Origin: Acidimicrobiaceae bacterium
GTDB lineage: Bacteria; Actinomycetota; Acidimicrobiia; Acidimicrobiales; RAAP-2
Direction of reading: 5' to 3'
Length of the DNA stretch: 39,281 nt
Assembly: GCA_025350565.1 (NCBI GenBank)
Contig: JANXXO010000079.1
Span: 1-39,281 of the forward strand
The notes under the pieces were generated by a model. That model was not told the DNA's origin and searched no databases. It was given only the letters and a program-made list of their open reading frames with translations. Shown here one piece after another: positions 7,453 to 17,948 of the stretch (the first letter of the stretch is position 1; each line of letters starts with the position of its first letter). The position numbers were made by a program, and so were the translations under genes.

Positions 7453-8714
7453 GAGGTCCGTTCAATGTTGGCGCCGAGGGACCCGAGCCGTCCCACAAAG
7501 TTGTCGTAGCCGCGATCCATGTGCTCGAGACCGGTCACCGTGGTCTCTCCCTCGGCGACCAAGCCCGCGAGGATGAGGGCCGCCGCCGCCCGAATGTCGG
7601 TCGCCTGGACGGAACTCCCGGTTAAGTGCTGGACGCCGCGAATCATCGCGTGGTGCCCCTCGGTCGTAATGCTGGCCCCGAGTCGGACCAGTTCGTCGAC
7701 GTAGCGAAAGCGCCCCACGAAGAGGTTCTCCGTCACCACCGACACCCCGTTCGCCACGCTCAACATCGTGGTAATCAACGGCTTGTAGTCCGTCGCGACG
7801 CCGGGGTACGGCAGGGTCGCCACGTCGCAGGCTTTCAGCATGTCGGGACCGCGCGCCGCCACGCCCACCCCGCTCGCGTCGACCTCGCCACCCATTGCTT
7901 CGATTTTACGAAGCAGCATCTCCATGTGCTGCGGGTGGGCGTCCGTGACGCGGACCTCACCGCCCGTGATGAGACCAGAGGCCAAATAGGTGGCCGACAC
8001 TACTCGGTCAGTCACGACGCGGTGGGAGGCGGGACTGAGTGCGGGCACCCCATCAATGGTCAGGCGCGACGTCCCGAGTCCCTCGATGCGCGCGCCCATG
8101 GCGAGGAGTTGACGAGCGAGGTCTTCGACTTCGGGTTCGCGAGCCGCGTTGTCGATCACCGAGCGACCTTCGGCGAGCACACAGGCCATCAAGAGATTGT
8201 CGGTCGCCGTGTGACTCGGATACTCCAAGGTGATGCGAGTGGCTCGAAGACGGCGGCGTTCGGTGAGCGCCCGGATAACGTGGCGATCGTTGTGGAAGGT
8301 GGCGCCCATGGCGGTGAGGCCGTCGGTATGGAAGTTGATCGGTCGCTGACCGAAGTCGTCGCCCCCCGGTAGCGCCATCTCGGCTCGCCCGCATCGTGCC
8401 AAGAGCGGTCCGAGGATGACGATCGAGGCGCGCATCGCCTCGAAGAGGTGGGCCGGAGCGACGGGATTGATACCGTCACATTCGGGCACGGCGATCAAGA
8501 GCTCGTGTTCGCGCGGCGCCGAAACCTCGCACCCGAGTGCTCCCAACAGTTCGCCCATGACGCCCACGTCGGTGATGTCGGGGACATTGGAGAGGTGGTG
8601 TTCGCCCGTCGCCAAGAGACAGGCCGCCATCTCCTTCAGCACCGCGTTCTTCGCGCCCAACGCCTGCACCTCACCATTCAGGGCTCCGGCGGGCTTGACG
8701 ACGAGTGATGTCAC
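7449..8714 (-). CDS. murA: UDP-N-acetylglucosamine 1-carboxyvinyltransferase (Asp-type MurA)
   Basis: 421 residues. The enzyme transfers enolpyruvate from PEP to UDP-GlcNAc, the first committed step of peptidoglycan synthesis in the cytoplasm. Seen: LGAKNAVLKEMAACLL (substrate Lys/Asn), MRASIVILGPLLAR, the active-site loop PGGDDFGQRP, and the C-terminal RGYDNFVGRLGSLGA. In the loop, Asp119 (codon 8360-8358) stands where E. coli MurA has Cys115, the residue alkylated by fosfomycin; the same Asp occurs in Mycobacterium tuberculosis and Chlamydia. The GTG start at 8714 lies 6 nt after an AATACT hexamer with no usable Shine-Dalgarno, so the mRNA is probably leaderless. It is divergent from glpX. 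Confidence 0.95.
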   Translation of the reverse strand: MTSLVVKPAGALNGEVQALGAKNAVLKEMAACLLATGEHHLSNVPDITDVGVMGELLGALGCEVSAPREHELLIAVPECDGINPVAPAHLFEAMRASIVILGPLLARCGRAEMALPGGDDFGQRPINFHTDGLTAMGATFHNDRHVIRALTERRRLRATRITLEYPSHTATDNLLMACVLAEGRSVIDNAAREPEVEDLARQLLAMGARIEGLGTSRLTIDGVPALSPASHRVVTDRVVSATYLASGLITGGEVRVTDAHPQHMEMLLRKIEAMGGEVDASGVGVAARGPDMLKACDVATLPYPGVATDYKPLITTMLSVANGVSVVTENLFVGRFRYVDELVRLGASITTEGHHAMIRGVQHLTGSSVQATDIRAAAALILAGLVAEGETTVTGLEHMDRGYDNFVGRLGSLGANIERTS

Positions 8715-8720
8715 CCTTCA

Positions 8721-8726
8721 AGTATT
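8721..8726 (-). promoter_or_regulatory. Minus-10 element of murA (leaderless)
   Basis: AATACT on the minus strand, 6 nt before the murA GTG. Transcription would begin at or next to the start codon. The same hexamer sits 7 nt before the thiolase-like gene at 20895-20900. Confidence 0.5.
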
Positions 8727-8777
8727 GCCGTTCCCACGAAATGGCTTCGGACTAGGGGCAAGAGGTGGCGCGACCGG

Positions 8778-8783
8778 TACGCT
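8778..8783 (+). promoter_or_regulatory. Minus-10 element of glpX (leaderless)
   Basis: TACGCT (TANNNT) 6 nt before the glpX GTG at 8790, with no Shine-Dalgarno in between. Supports both the GTG start and leaderless initiation. Confidence 0.55.
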
Positions 8784-8789
8784 GTCCTC

Positions 8790-9779
8790 GTGCTCCAACC
8801 GTCCAAGCCCGATCGCAATATCGCGCTCGAGATGATTCGCGTCACCGAAGCCGCGGCCATCGCGGCCGCGCGATGGGCCGGACGCGGCGACAAGAACGCG
8901 GCCGACGGCGCGGCCGTCGACGCGATGCGATTCGTGCTGGGTGGCGTCGCCATGGACGGCATCGTGGTCATCGGCGAAGGCGAAAAGGACAAGGCGCCAA
9001 TGCTCTATAACGGCGAGCACATCGGCAACGGTCGACCCCCGAGGGTCGACATCGCGGTCGACCCCGTCGACGGCACGACGCTCACCGCCATGGGCCGTAA
9101 CGGCGCCCTCGCCGTCATCGCGCTCTCCGAACGCGGCACGATGTTCAATCCCGGGCCTTGCGTGTACATGAACAAAGTGGCCGTCGGGCCCCGAGGGCGT
9201 GGTTCGGTGGACATCAATGCCTCGGCGACCGACAATCTCGTGGAACTCTCGAAGCGATTGAAAAAGCCCGTCCAGGAACTCGGGGTCGTCATCCTCGATC
9301 GCCCCCGACACGAACTGTTGCTCGCGGAGGTGCGAGAGGCCGGCGCGCGCGTCCTCTCCATTTCCGACGGCGACGTGGCGGGCGCGATTGCGACCGGCTG
9401 GCCGAACTCGGGCGCCGACGTTCTCTTCGGCATTGGCGGGACCCCCGAAGGCGTCATCGCCGCCGCGGCCCTCTTGGGACTGGGGGGCGAGATCCAAGGC
9501 CTGCTGCATCCCCGCGACGAAGACGAGAAGAAACTGGCCGAGTCACTCGGCTACGACTTCTCCCGAGTGCTGATGACCGATGACCTGGTCGCCAGCGACA
9601 ACTGTTACTTCTCGGCCACCGCGATCACCGACGGCGACTTCTTACGTGGGGTGCGCTTTCACGACTTCGGGGCGACGACGCAGTCAATGGTGGTGCGCTC
9701 GCGTTCGGGCACCGTGCGAACGGTGGAGACGTTCCACCGGCACAACAAACTCGAAGAGTTCACCTCGGCCGGTTTCTAG
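8790..9779 (+). CDS. glpX: Class II fructose-1,6-bisphosphatase, GlpX type
   Basis: 329 residues from GTG at 8790. It hydrolyses fructose 1,6-bisphosphate in gluconeogenesis and depends on divalent metal. Seen: VTEAAAIAAARWAGRGDKNAADGAAVDAMR, VIGEGEKDKAPMLYNGE (metal-binding Glu residues), the DPVDGTT phosphatase motif, and GIGGTPEGVIAAAAL, all classic for GlpX. The start is supported by the minus-10 hexamer directly upstream and by the usual family N-terminus (NIALEMIRVTEAAA). A weak hairpin with a T tract follows the stop. Confidence 0.95.
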   Translation: MLQPSKPDRNIALEMIRVTEAAAIAAARWAGRGDKNAADGAAVDAMRFVLGGVAMDGIVVIGEGEKDKAPMLYNGEHIGNGRPPRVDIAVDPVDGTTLTAMGRNGALAVIALSERGTMFNPGPCVYMNKVAVGPRGRGSVDINASATDNLVELSKRLKKPVQELGVVILDRPRHELLLAEVREAGARVLSISDGDVAGAIATGWPNSGADVLFGIGGTPEGVIAAAALLGLGGEIQGLLHPRDEDEKKLAESLGYDFSRVLMTDDLVASDNCYFSATAITDGDFLRGVRFHDFGATTQSMVVRSRSGTVRTVETFHRHNKLEEFTSAGF

Positions 9780-9780
9780 A

Positions 9781-9821
9781 CCTTGATTGATTTTTCACAA
9801 AGATTCTTTCATCAGGGTTTT
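9781..9821 (+). terminator. Possible glpX terminator
   Basis: CCTTGATTGA (9781-9790) can pair with TCATCAGGG (9809-9817) with one bulge, followed by TTTT and a T-rich tract. The stem is imperfect and the loop is long, so this is tentative. Confidence 0.35.
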
Positions 9822-9836
9822 CTCTCAGTATTTTTC

Positions 9837-9865
9837 TTGCGTCCCTGACGCTCTCGTCGTAACGT
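9837..9865 (+). promoter_or_regulatory. Sigma-70 type promoter of the CBS-domain gene
   Basis: Minus-35 TTGCGT (9837-9842), a 17-nt spacer and minus-10 TAACGT (9860-9865). The predicted start near 9872 leaves a leader of about 50 nt that contains the GAGGAGG ribosome site of the next gene. Confidence 0.55.
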
Positions 9866-9920
9866 CCGAGTGGGAGTCCAATGGACGCTGGCGCGAAAGC
9901 GTCTCGACGAGGAGGTCGTC

Positions 9921-10352
9921 ATGCTGGTATCAAATCTTTTGGCCATCAAGAGCCACGACGTGGCCACCATCTCGCAAGAGCGCACCGTCAGCGACGCCTT
10001 GCTCGTCTTGAAGGAACGAGGCATCGGAGCGCTCATCGTCACCGGCCCCACGCCACCGCTGGTCGGCATCTTTTCTGAGCGTGACGCGGTACGAGCCTTG
10101 GCTACCAGCGGCGCCCAGGCCCTCGACATGAAGGTCTCGCAACTCATGACCAGTGACGTGCAAACGTGTGACGAGTCGACCACCATCACCCATCTCATGG
10201 GCATGATGACCGAGCGTCGAATTCGCCACGTGCCGGTCGTGCACGATCGTCAACTTGTGGGAATGATCTCCATTGGCGACGTGGTGAAGGCTCGCTTCGA
10301 TGAACTCGAACACGAAAAGAAGGACCTGCTGGACTACGTCTCGTCCTGGTAG
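9921..10352 (+). CDS. Stand-alone CBS-domain pair protein
   Basis: 143 residues from the ATG at 9921, which has GAGGAGG (9910-9916) at good spacing; an upstream in-frame start at 9870 lacks such support. Two CBS motifs fill the protein: the first around HDVATISQERTVSDAL...LVGIFSERDAVRAL (residues 11-70), the second around SDVQTCDESTTITHLMGMM...LVGMISIGDVVKAR (80-130). Such pairs form a disc that binds adenine nucleotides and regulates partner enzymes. The partner is unknown; single CBS-pair proteins of this kind are common in actinobacteria and are often stress-linked. It converges on atpC with only 6 nt between stops. Confidence 0.88.
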   Translation: MLVSNLLAIKSHDVATISQERTVSDALLVLKERGIGALIVTGPTPPLVGIFSERDAVRALATSGAQALDMKVSQLMTSDVQTCDESTTITHLMGMMTERRIRHVPVVHDRQLVGMISIGDVVKARFDELEHEKKDLLDYVSSW

Positions 10353-10358
10353 GGGTAG

Positions 10359-10790
10359 TTACCGGTTCGAGGCGTTGAGTCGAAGTTCGGCCCGTTCGAG
10401 GTCGGCGCGCGCCAGCAACTGTGCGGCACCGTCCACCTGTTCATTGCGGGTATCGGCGGTGATGTGCGCCTCGGCCATCTCTTTGGCAATCTGCGCACGC
10501 GCCACGTCGATGTCATTCACGTTCTCGGCAATACCGGCGAGCACGGTCGCCTGGGTGACGCCCTCGTCGACGCCCGGACCAACTTGAAAGAATCCTCCGT
10601 GCACCGCGAAGGAGAGGGAACCTTCATTCGTGTCGACGCGCACGATACTGGGCACGACGTCGCCCACCATGTCGGTGTGCTGAGGCAATACCGTAAACCA
10701 ACCGTCCGTCGACCGAGCAACCAGCGCCTTGGCCTCGCCAACCCACAGCGGCGCCTCGGGCGTCACGATCTCAACGCGCAGGGTGGCCAC
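10359..10790 (-). CDS. atpC: ATP synthase epsilon subunit
   Basis: 143 residues. N-terminal beta-sandwich (LRVEIVTPEAPLWVGEAKALVARSTDGWFTVLPQHTDMV) and a C-terminal helical part with AQLLARADLERAELRL. Part of the F1 central stalk, coupling gamma rotation and damping ATP hydrolysis. It starts 2 nt after atpD ends and is the last gene of the atp operon. It ends 6 nt from the convergent CBS gene, with no intrinsic terminator seen. Confidence 0.95.
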   Translation of the reverse strand: MATLRVEIVTPEAPLWVGEAKALVARSTDGWFTVLPQHTDMVGDVVPSIVRVDTNEGSLSFAVHGGFFQVGPGVDEGVTQATVLAGIAENVNDIDVARAQIAKEMAEAHITADTRNEQVDGAAQLLARADLERAELRLNASNR

Positions 10791-10792
10791 GA

Positions 10793-13127
<2,335 letters not shown>

Positions 13128-13157
13128 TGCTCCTCCTTTCCCTAGTTCATTTCTCGG

Positions 13158-14681
13158 CTACTTCGTGGAGACGGCGAAGCCGTTGACGAACGTCTGCATC
13201 GCGGCGTCGAGGGCCGCGCCGTCGGGCAGAAGACCGGTGGTCCGGATGGTGTCGAGCAGGTCTTGGTGTTGGGCGCGAAAGTTAGTGAGCAGTTCGGACT
13301 CGAATCGACGGACGTCCTCGACGGGAATCTCGTCCAGCCAACCCTTGGTACCGGCGTAGATGGCGATGACCTGCTCCTCTACCGGGACCGGGGCGTTGAG
13401 ACCCTGCTTCAACAGTTCGGTGAGGCGGTAGCCCCGGTCGAGCTGACGCTGTGACGACTTGTCCAGTTCCGATCCGAAGGTCGCGAACGACTCGAGGTCG
13501 CGGAATTGGGCGAGGTCGATCTTGAGGGTACCGGCGACCGACCGCATGGCCTTGATCTGGGCGGCTCCGCCGACGCGCGACACGGAGTTACCCACGTCAA
13601 TGGCCGGGCGGACACCGGAGTAGAAGAGGTCCGACTGGAGGAAGATCTGGCCGTCGGTAATCGAGATCACGTTGGTCGGGATGTAGGCCGAAATATCACC
13701 GGCTTTCGTTTCGATGATCGGCAACGCGGTCAACGAACCGCCACCGCGGTCGTCGCTCAACTTGGCGGCGCGCTCCAAGAGACGGCTGTGCAAGTAGAAG
13801 ACGTCGCCGGGGTAGGCCTCGCGACCCGGTGGGCGTCGAAGCAGCAAGGAGATTTGGCGGTACGCCTCGGCCTGCTTCGAGAGGTCGTCGTACACGACGA
13901 GGGCGTGCTCACCTTTGTCCATCCACTCTTGGCCAATGGCGCAGCCCGCGTACGGGGCGAGAAACTTAAAGGGCGCGGGGTCACCGGCGGAGGCGACGAC
14001 CACGACCGTGTACTCGAGTGCCCCGAAGTCTTCCAAGACCTTCACCGTCTGGGCGACCGACGAGTTCTTCTGACCAATGGCCACGTAGATGCACTTCACA
14101 CCCTGACCCTTTTGGTTGAGGATCGTGTCGATGGCGACGGTGGTCTTGCCGGTCTTGCGGTCGCCGATGATGAGTTCACGTTGGCCACGGCCAACGGGCG
14201 TCATGGCGTCAATGGCTTTGATGCCGGTCTGGAGCGGTTCGGCGACGGGCTGGCGTCCGGTGATACCCGGGGCCTGAATCTCCATGCGTCGCGAACCGGG
14301 ATTGTTGAGGGGACCCTTGCCGTCAATGGGGTCACCGAGCGCGTTGACGACCCGGCCCAAAAGGGCGTCGCCCACGGGCATGTTCAAGATTCGCCCGGTC
14401 GCTCGAACGACCTGCTCTTCTTCGATCGTGTCGACCGAACCGAGCACGACGGCCCCGATGGTGTCTTCGTCGAGGTTCATGGCGAGGCCCAAGGTGCCGT
14501 CTTCGAACTCGAGCAGTTCGTTCACCTTGGCGGAGGGAAGTCCCGAGACGCGCGCGATGCCGTCACCGACCTCCACCACGCGTCCGACCTGCTCGGCGCC
14601 GACGGCGGGATTGAATTCGGTGACGTGCTTACGCAAGGCATCGGTAATCTCGTTGGCGCTAATGGTGAGCTCTGTCATCAC
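13158..14681 (-). CDS. atpA: ATP synthase alpha subunit
   Basis: 507 residues. Non-catalytic nucleotide-binding F1 subunit. Walker A GDRKTGKT at 173-180, [48 protein letters not shown] block (start near residue 265), and [10 protein letters not shown] are typical. I see none of the C-terminal extension known from mycobacterial alpha subunits: the chain ends at FAVSTK, close to the standard length. The start is MMTELTIS; the second Met is an equal candidate. Confidence 0.98.
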   Translation of the reverse strand: MMTELTISANEITDALRKHVTEFNPAVGAEQVGRVVEVGDGIARVSGLPSAKVNELLEFEDGTLGLAMNLDEDTIGAVVLGSVDTIEEEQVVRATGRILNMPVGDALLGRVVNALGDPIDGKGPLNNPGSRRMEIQAPGITGRQPVAEPLQTGIKAIDAMTPVGRGQRELIIGDRKTGKTTVAIDTILNQKGQGVKCIYVAIGQKNSSVAQTVKVLEDFGALEYTVVVVASAGDPAPFKFLAPYAGCAIGQEWMDKGEHALVVYDDLSKQAEAYRQISLLLRRPPGREAYPGDVFYLHSRLLERAAKLSDDRGGGSLTALPIIETKAGDISAYIPTNVISITDGQIFLQSDLFYSGVRPAIDVGNSVSRVGGAAQIKAMRSVAGTLKIDLAQFRDLESFATFGSELDKSSQRQLDRGYRLTELLKQGLNAPVPVEEQVIAIYAGTKGWLDEIPVEDVRRFESELLTNFRAQHQDLLDTIRTTGLLPDGAALDAAMQTFVNGFAVSTK

Positions 14682-14693
14682 AGATTCCTTTTC

Positions 14694-15605
14694 TTAGTCA
14701 CTTCGATTGATGGCGGATTCATACAGACGACCGGCGGCGACCGCGTCGCGCAGGACACTGAGTCGGCCCCGCGTGCTGGCGTCGAGGCGCAGGTCGCCGA
14801 TCTCTACGAGGACGCCGCCCAACAGCGACTCGTCCACGGCGATCTGGAGTTCCACGTTCTTGCCGGTGAGTGCCGTCAGCGACGCGACGAGCTCGCCTCG
14901 GCTCTCGTCGTCGAGGGGCCGAGCCGTGCGCACGCGCGCGATCCGCCAATCGCGAGCCTTGGCGACGTAGTCGACGAGATAGTCGAGTGTGCCCACCACG
15001 TCGCGGGGACGCCCGCCCACGATGACGAACTGGGCGAGCTCGAGAGTGACGTCGCTCACCTTGCCGGCCAGCAGGGTGTTCACGGTGCCGAGACGTGACG
15101 CCAAGGGTGCGTCACGGTCGAGCAGGAGTCGACGCAATGGGAGATTCCCTTCGACCGTACGGGCCCAACGAAAGAGTTCATCTTCAATCTCGTCAAAGTC
15201 CGAGGCGCCGATCTGGTCGAGCTTCGCGTCGGCGTAGCCGCCCACACGTTTGCGCGCGGCCAGCAGTCCCAAGTTGCCCAAGGCAAAAGCCCCGGTCTCG
15301 CTCATCTCGCGAGCGGAGAAGGCCAACTCTGCGAGTTCGTGAGGCACGTCCTGGGCCGGCGCGGCCGTCGCGGCGTACACGGCGATCTTCGAGGTGACGT
15401 CGTCCACTTTTGCGCTGAGCAAGTCGCTGAGGATCAAACCGCGCGCGGCGCCCGATATCGAGGTGTCGGTCAATACCGCGCGAAGGTCGGCGCGGCCAAG
15501 GACCGTCTGCTCAATCGACGAGAGTTCACTCGTCACCGTGGCCAATGAGGCACCGTGCAGCGAGCCCAATCGGGCACTGGCGTATCCTTCGAGCTGGGCC
15601 AGCAT
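14694..15605 (-). CDS. atpH: ATP synthase delta subunit, long form with duplicated N-terminal domain
   Basis: 303 residues, against about 175-180 in most bacteria. The N-terminal helical domain appears twice: about residues 7-98 and 122-214 share the pattern GYA-x-A-x-L, EL, LR-x-x-L-x-D, LL-x-x-KV-x-DVT and P-x-DV. A single C-terminal domain follows (VELQIAVDESLLGGVLVEIGD). The long delta is known from actinobacteria, where mycobacteria even fuse it to a b-type subunit; here atpF is separate. Delta joins the peripheral stalk to the top of F1. It starts 2 nt after atpF. Confidence 0.93.
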   Translation of the reverse strand: MLAQLEGYASARLGSLHGASLATVTSELSSIEQTVLGRADLRAVLTDTSISGAARGLILSDLLSAKVDDVTSKIAVYAATAAPAQDVPHELAELAFSAREMSETGAFALGNLGLLAARKRVGGYADAKLDQIGASDFDEIEDELFRWARTVEGNLPLRRLLLDRDAPLASRLGTVNTLLAGKVSDVTLELAQFVIVGGRPRDVVGTLDYLVDYVAKARDWRIARVRTARPLDDESRGELVASLTALTGKNVELQIAVDESLLGGVLVEIGDLRLDASTRGRLSVLRDAVAAGRLYESAINRSD

Positions 15606-15607
15606 GG

Positions 15608-16129
15608 TTAGTTCGCGGACCCCTTGGCCGCCGCGGCGTTGAGGGCCGCGACCGCTTCACGAATGAGGTCCTGGTGCGCACTCTGGTCGACCTCTCGACC
15701 GACGATCTTGTTGACCAAGTCGAAGACGATCTCGCCCATGCGCGACGACGCTTCGTCGATGGCGCGCTGGCGGGCCGTTTCCACTTCCCCGGCCGCGGTC
15801 GCCACGATCCGGTCGTACTCCGCTTGTCCGCGACCGGCCGATTCGGCCTTCACCTGGTCGGAGGTGGTCTGAGCGGCGGCCACGATGGCCCGAGCTTGGT
15901 CCCTCGCTTCGCTCAACAGAGCCTGACGCTCGTCGCCCGCCGCGGCCGCTTCGGCTCGCGCCGACTCAGCGGCGGCGAGCGACTCGCGGATTAACTCTTG
16001 ACGACCCTCAAGGAAGGAATTGATCCGGGGCATGATCTTCCAGGCCACGATCGCCAACAGAGCGACGAAGACGAAAAGCTCGATGAAGAACGTGCCGTTC
16101 GGTATGAGGAAGATTGACGTGGCAACCAT
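15608..16129 (-). CDS. atpF: ATP synthase b subunit
   Basis: 173 residues. One N-terminal membrane helix (about 12-30, FFIELFVFVALLAIVAW) and a long charged, Ala-rich coiled coil to the end, as expected for the peripheral stalk. The SFLEGRQELIRESLAAAESARAEA stretch is typical. A 70-nt gap separates it from atpE. Confidence 0.96.
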   Translation of the reverse strand: MVATSIFLIPNGTFFIELFVFVALLAIVAWKIMPRINSFLEGRQELIRESLAAAESARAEAAAAGDERQALLSEARDQARAIVAAAQTTSDQVKAESAGRGQAEYDRIVATAAGEVETARQRAIDEASSRMGEIVFDLVNKIVGREVDQSAHQDLIREAVAALNAAAAKGSAN

Positions 16130-16199
16130 GTCGATGGACCTTCTTGACTAGTGGGTGAGGCGGCGTGAGGTCCCCCGTAAAGGACGACACTCCGTCGGA

Positions 16200-16463
16200 T
16201 TACTGCTTTGAGAACAGGTAAACGAAGACGATCATGAACAAGAGGTTGATGAAGTACATGGCCTCTACCAAACCGACCGTCAAGAAGAAGACCTGACGCG
16301 CTTTGTTCTCGATCTCGGGTTGACGCGCGATGGCGGCAATGACTTGGCTACCGGCCAAGCCGTCACCAATCGCCGCACCGATGGCACCGCCGCCGAGGGC
16401 AATACCGCCGCCGACCAGCGCGCCGGCGATACTGACCGCCTGCTCGATTGTCTGTGTTGCCAT
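16200..16463 (-). CDS. atpE: ATP synthase c subunit (membrane rotor)
   Basis: 87 residues, a two-helix hairpin. Helix 1 is Gly-rich ([21 protein letters not shown]), the polar loop is ARQPE, and helix 2 carries the ion-binding Glu67 in [11 protein letters not shown]. The pattern around the Glu looks proton-type; I see no sodium-binding signature. Met69 occupies the place of Ala63 in mycobacterial AtpE, a position linked to bedaquiline response. A strong ribosome site (GGAGG-type) precedes the ATG. Confidence 0.97.
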   Translation of the reverse strand: MATQTIEQAVSIAGALVGGGIALGGGAIGAAIGDGLAGSQVIAAIARQPEIENKARQVFFLTVGLVEAMYFINLLFMIVFVYLFSKQ

Positions 16464-16489
16464 TTTCTTATTCCTCCTGGTTGGATGTA

Positions 16490-17287
16490 CTACGAGGTCT
16501 TCAGTACCGCGTGCTGCAGTTCGGGGTGAGCCGCCTGGTGCGCGAGCTCGTCGTCGTTGTCGTGACTCGTGGCCATCCCGAAGTAGAGGATGGTTAGCAA
16601 CATGAAGATGTACGCCTGAATCGCGCCGATAAAGCCCGTGTCGAACAGTTTCCAGCCAATCTCGAGCGGTGGCGTGAGGTAAATCGGGAAGAGGGTGAGA
16701 AAGACGACGACCATTAGGCCGCCCGAGAAGAGGTTGCCAAAGAGACGCATGGTCATCGTGATGGGCTTGGTGATTTCCTCGATGACGTTGATGGGCGTCA
16801 TCGCGAGGTACGGCTGGCGATAATGACGGAAGTAACCGCGGATGCCGCGTTCGCGGAAGGACTCAATGTGTACCCAGACCACGACGAACAGGGCCATGGC
16901 GAGCGGCAGATTCACGTCGCTCGTGGGAGCGGGAAGGATTGGTTCGGAGTGTCCCGGGTGCAAGGCCGTGGGGATGAAATCGAGCCAGTTACTCACGAGG
17001 ATGAAGAAAAAGACCGTGACCCCGATCGGTACGAACTTTCGACCTTTGGGACCAATGGCCGATTCGGCGAGGTCGGCCACCATGGCAATGACGAGTTCCC
17101 AAATGAGTTGCAGCTTGCCGGGCACCCCGCTGGTGCCCTTGCGAGCAATACGAAAACCCATCCACAGGACAATGGCGGCCGCGAGAAAGGTCGAAAGCAC
17201 GATGTCGTAGTCAATGGTCAGGCCGAAGAGATGGATGTGGGGATGAATACCAATCGAGATCGACTTGGCCGCGTACTGCATCTTCAC
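16490..17287 (-). CDS. atpB: ATP synthase a subunit
   Basis: 265 residues, about six hydrophobic segments. The stator channel subunit with the essential Arg in [12 protein letters not shown] and ITKPITM before it, and [22 protein letters not shown] near the end. The C-terminal tail is hydrophilic and His/Glu-rich ([18 protein letters not shown]). The ATG at 17287 overlaps the atpI stop (ATGA); Met3 is an alternative start. Confidence 0.96.
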   Translation of the reverse strand: MKMQYAAKSISIGIHPHIHLFGLTIDYDIVLSTFLAAAIVLWMGFRIARKGTSGVPGKLQLIWELVIAMVADLAESAIGPKGRKFVPIGVTVFFFILVSNWLDFIPTALHPGHSEPILPAPTSDVNLPLAMALFVVVWVHIESFRERGIRGYFRHYRQPYLAMTPINVIEEITKPITMTMRLFGNLFSGGLMVVVFLTLFPIYLTPPLEIGWKLFDTGFIGAIQAYIFMLLTILYFGMATSHDNDDELAHQAAHPELQHAVLKTS

Positions 17288-17688
17288 TCCGCTCCTCCCT
17301 GGGTTGACACCACTCGTATGACATTCGCCACAAATACCAGTTGGTAAATCACTAGCCCTGACACAATACCGATTCCCAGGGACGGGCTGAGAAACACGGC
17401 GCCCAAGGCGACGGCGGTCATGATGGCCAATCGCGAAGCCGTTTTTCCACCGAGTTGACGGCGAACGGCCTTCGTGCTCTGTTCACCCCGAAGTTCAACT
17501 TTGGCGGCTTGCCCGTCAAGGAATCGAAGATTGACGACCGCCATGGCGACCCCGATGACCACGCCGAGCGCGGCCAGCGGAGAGATGAACATGGCCACGA
17601 TAAATCCAATGGTCCCCGCAATCAGCGTCGACACAGTGGTGCGGCGAAGCAGGCGCGGCAGTGTGTCTGATGGGAGGTTTTCTAGCAC
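17284..17688 (-). CDS. atpI: ATP synthase protein I, assembly factor
   Basis: 134 residues, four hydrophobic segments (about 18-34, 37-52, 85-104 and 106-127) with a basic cytoplasmic loop between the second and third. Position directly before atpB and the size fit AtpI, which aids c-ring assembly or cation supply. GTG start at 17688; it overlaps atpB by 4 nt. Sequence similarity in this family is low, so position carries much of the assignment. Confidence 0.8.
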   Translation of the reverse strand: MLENLPSDTLPRLLRRTTVSTLIAGTIGFIVAMFISPLAALGVVIGVAMAVVNLRFLDGQAAKVELRGEQSTKAVRRQLGGKTASRLAIMTAVALGAVFLSPSLGIGIVSGLVIYQLVFVANVIRVVSTQGGAE

Positions 17689-17700
17689 GGGCAGAGGATT

Positions 17701-17913
17701 TTAAAGGTAACGCCGGATTTGATTGACAACACTCACCACGGCGACGACCGTTCCTAATGCTATCCCCAAAAAGAGACCCCAGGGCGCGGTGCCCCAGGAG
17801 TGGTCCGCCCAGATTCCGAGGACGACGAAGAGGCCGAGCACGAGTGCCGTGGTCATGCCCATCGTCAGAAACTCAGCCGCACCCGGATAGTCCTTGGTCG
17901 ACGAATCACCCAT
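17701..17913 (-). CDS. AtpZ/AtpI-family small membrane protein
   Basis: 70 residues from the ATG at 17913. A longer frame to 18117 runs through the wecA gene and is rejected; a TTG at 17952 overlapping the wecA stop is another possible start. Two hydrophobic hairpin segments (about 17-35 and 41-60) with GIWADHSWGTAPWGLFLG between them match the AtpZ/AtpI pattern, proposed to help Mg2+ transport or assembly of ATP synthase. It lies between wecA and atpI in the same direction, the usual place for this gene. Confidence 0.75.
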   Translation of the reverse strand: MGDSSTKDYPGAAEFLTMGMTTALVLGLFVVLGIWADHSWGTAPWGLFLGIALGTVVAVVSVVNQIRRYL

Positions 17914-17948
17914 TCCCGACTGGTTATCTGGGTCCGGCGCGCCCGTAC

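Noticed and set aside
13506..15098. 530-residue open frame on the plus strand across atpA and atpH
   Set aside because: It is antisense to unmistakable ATP synthase genes. Its translation is Asp/Gly/Arg/His-rich with no known motif, a usual result of high-GC codon use.
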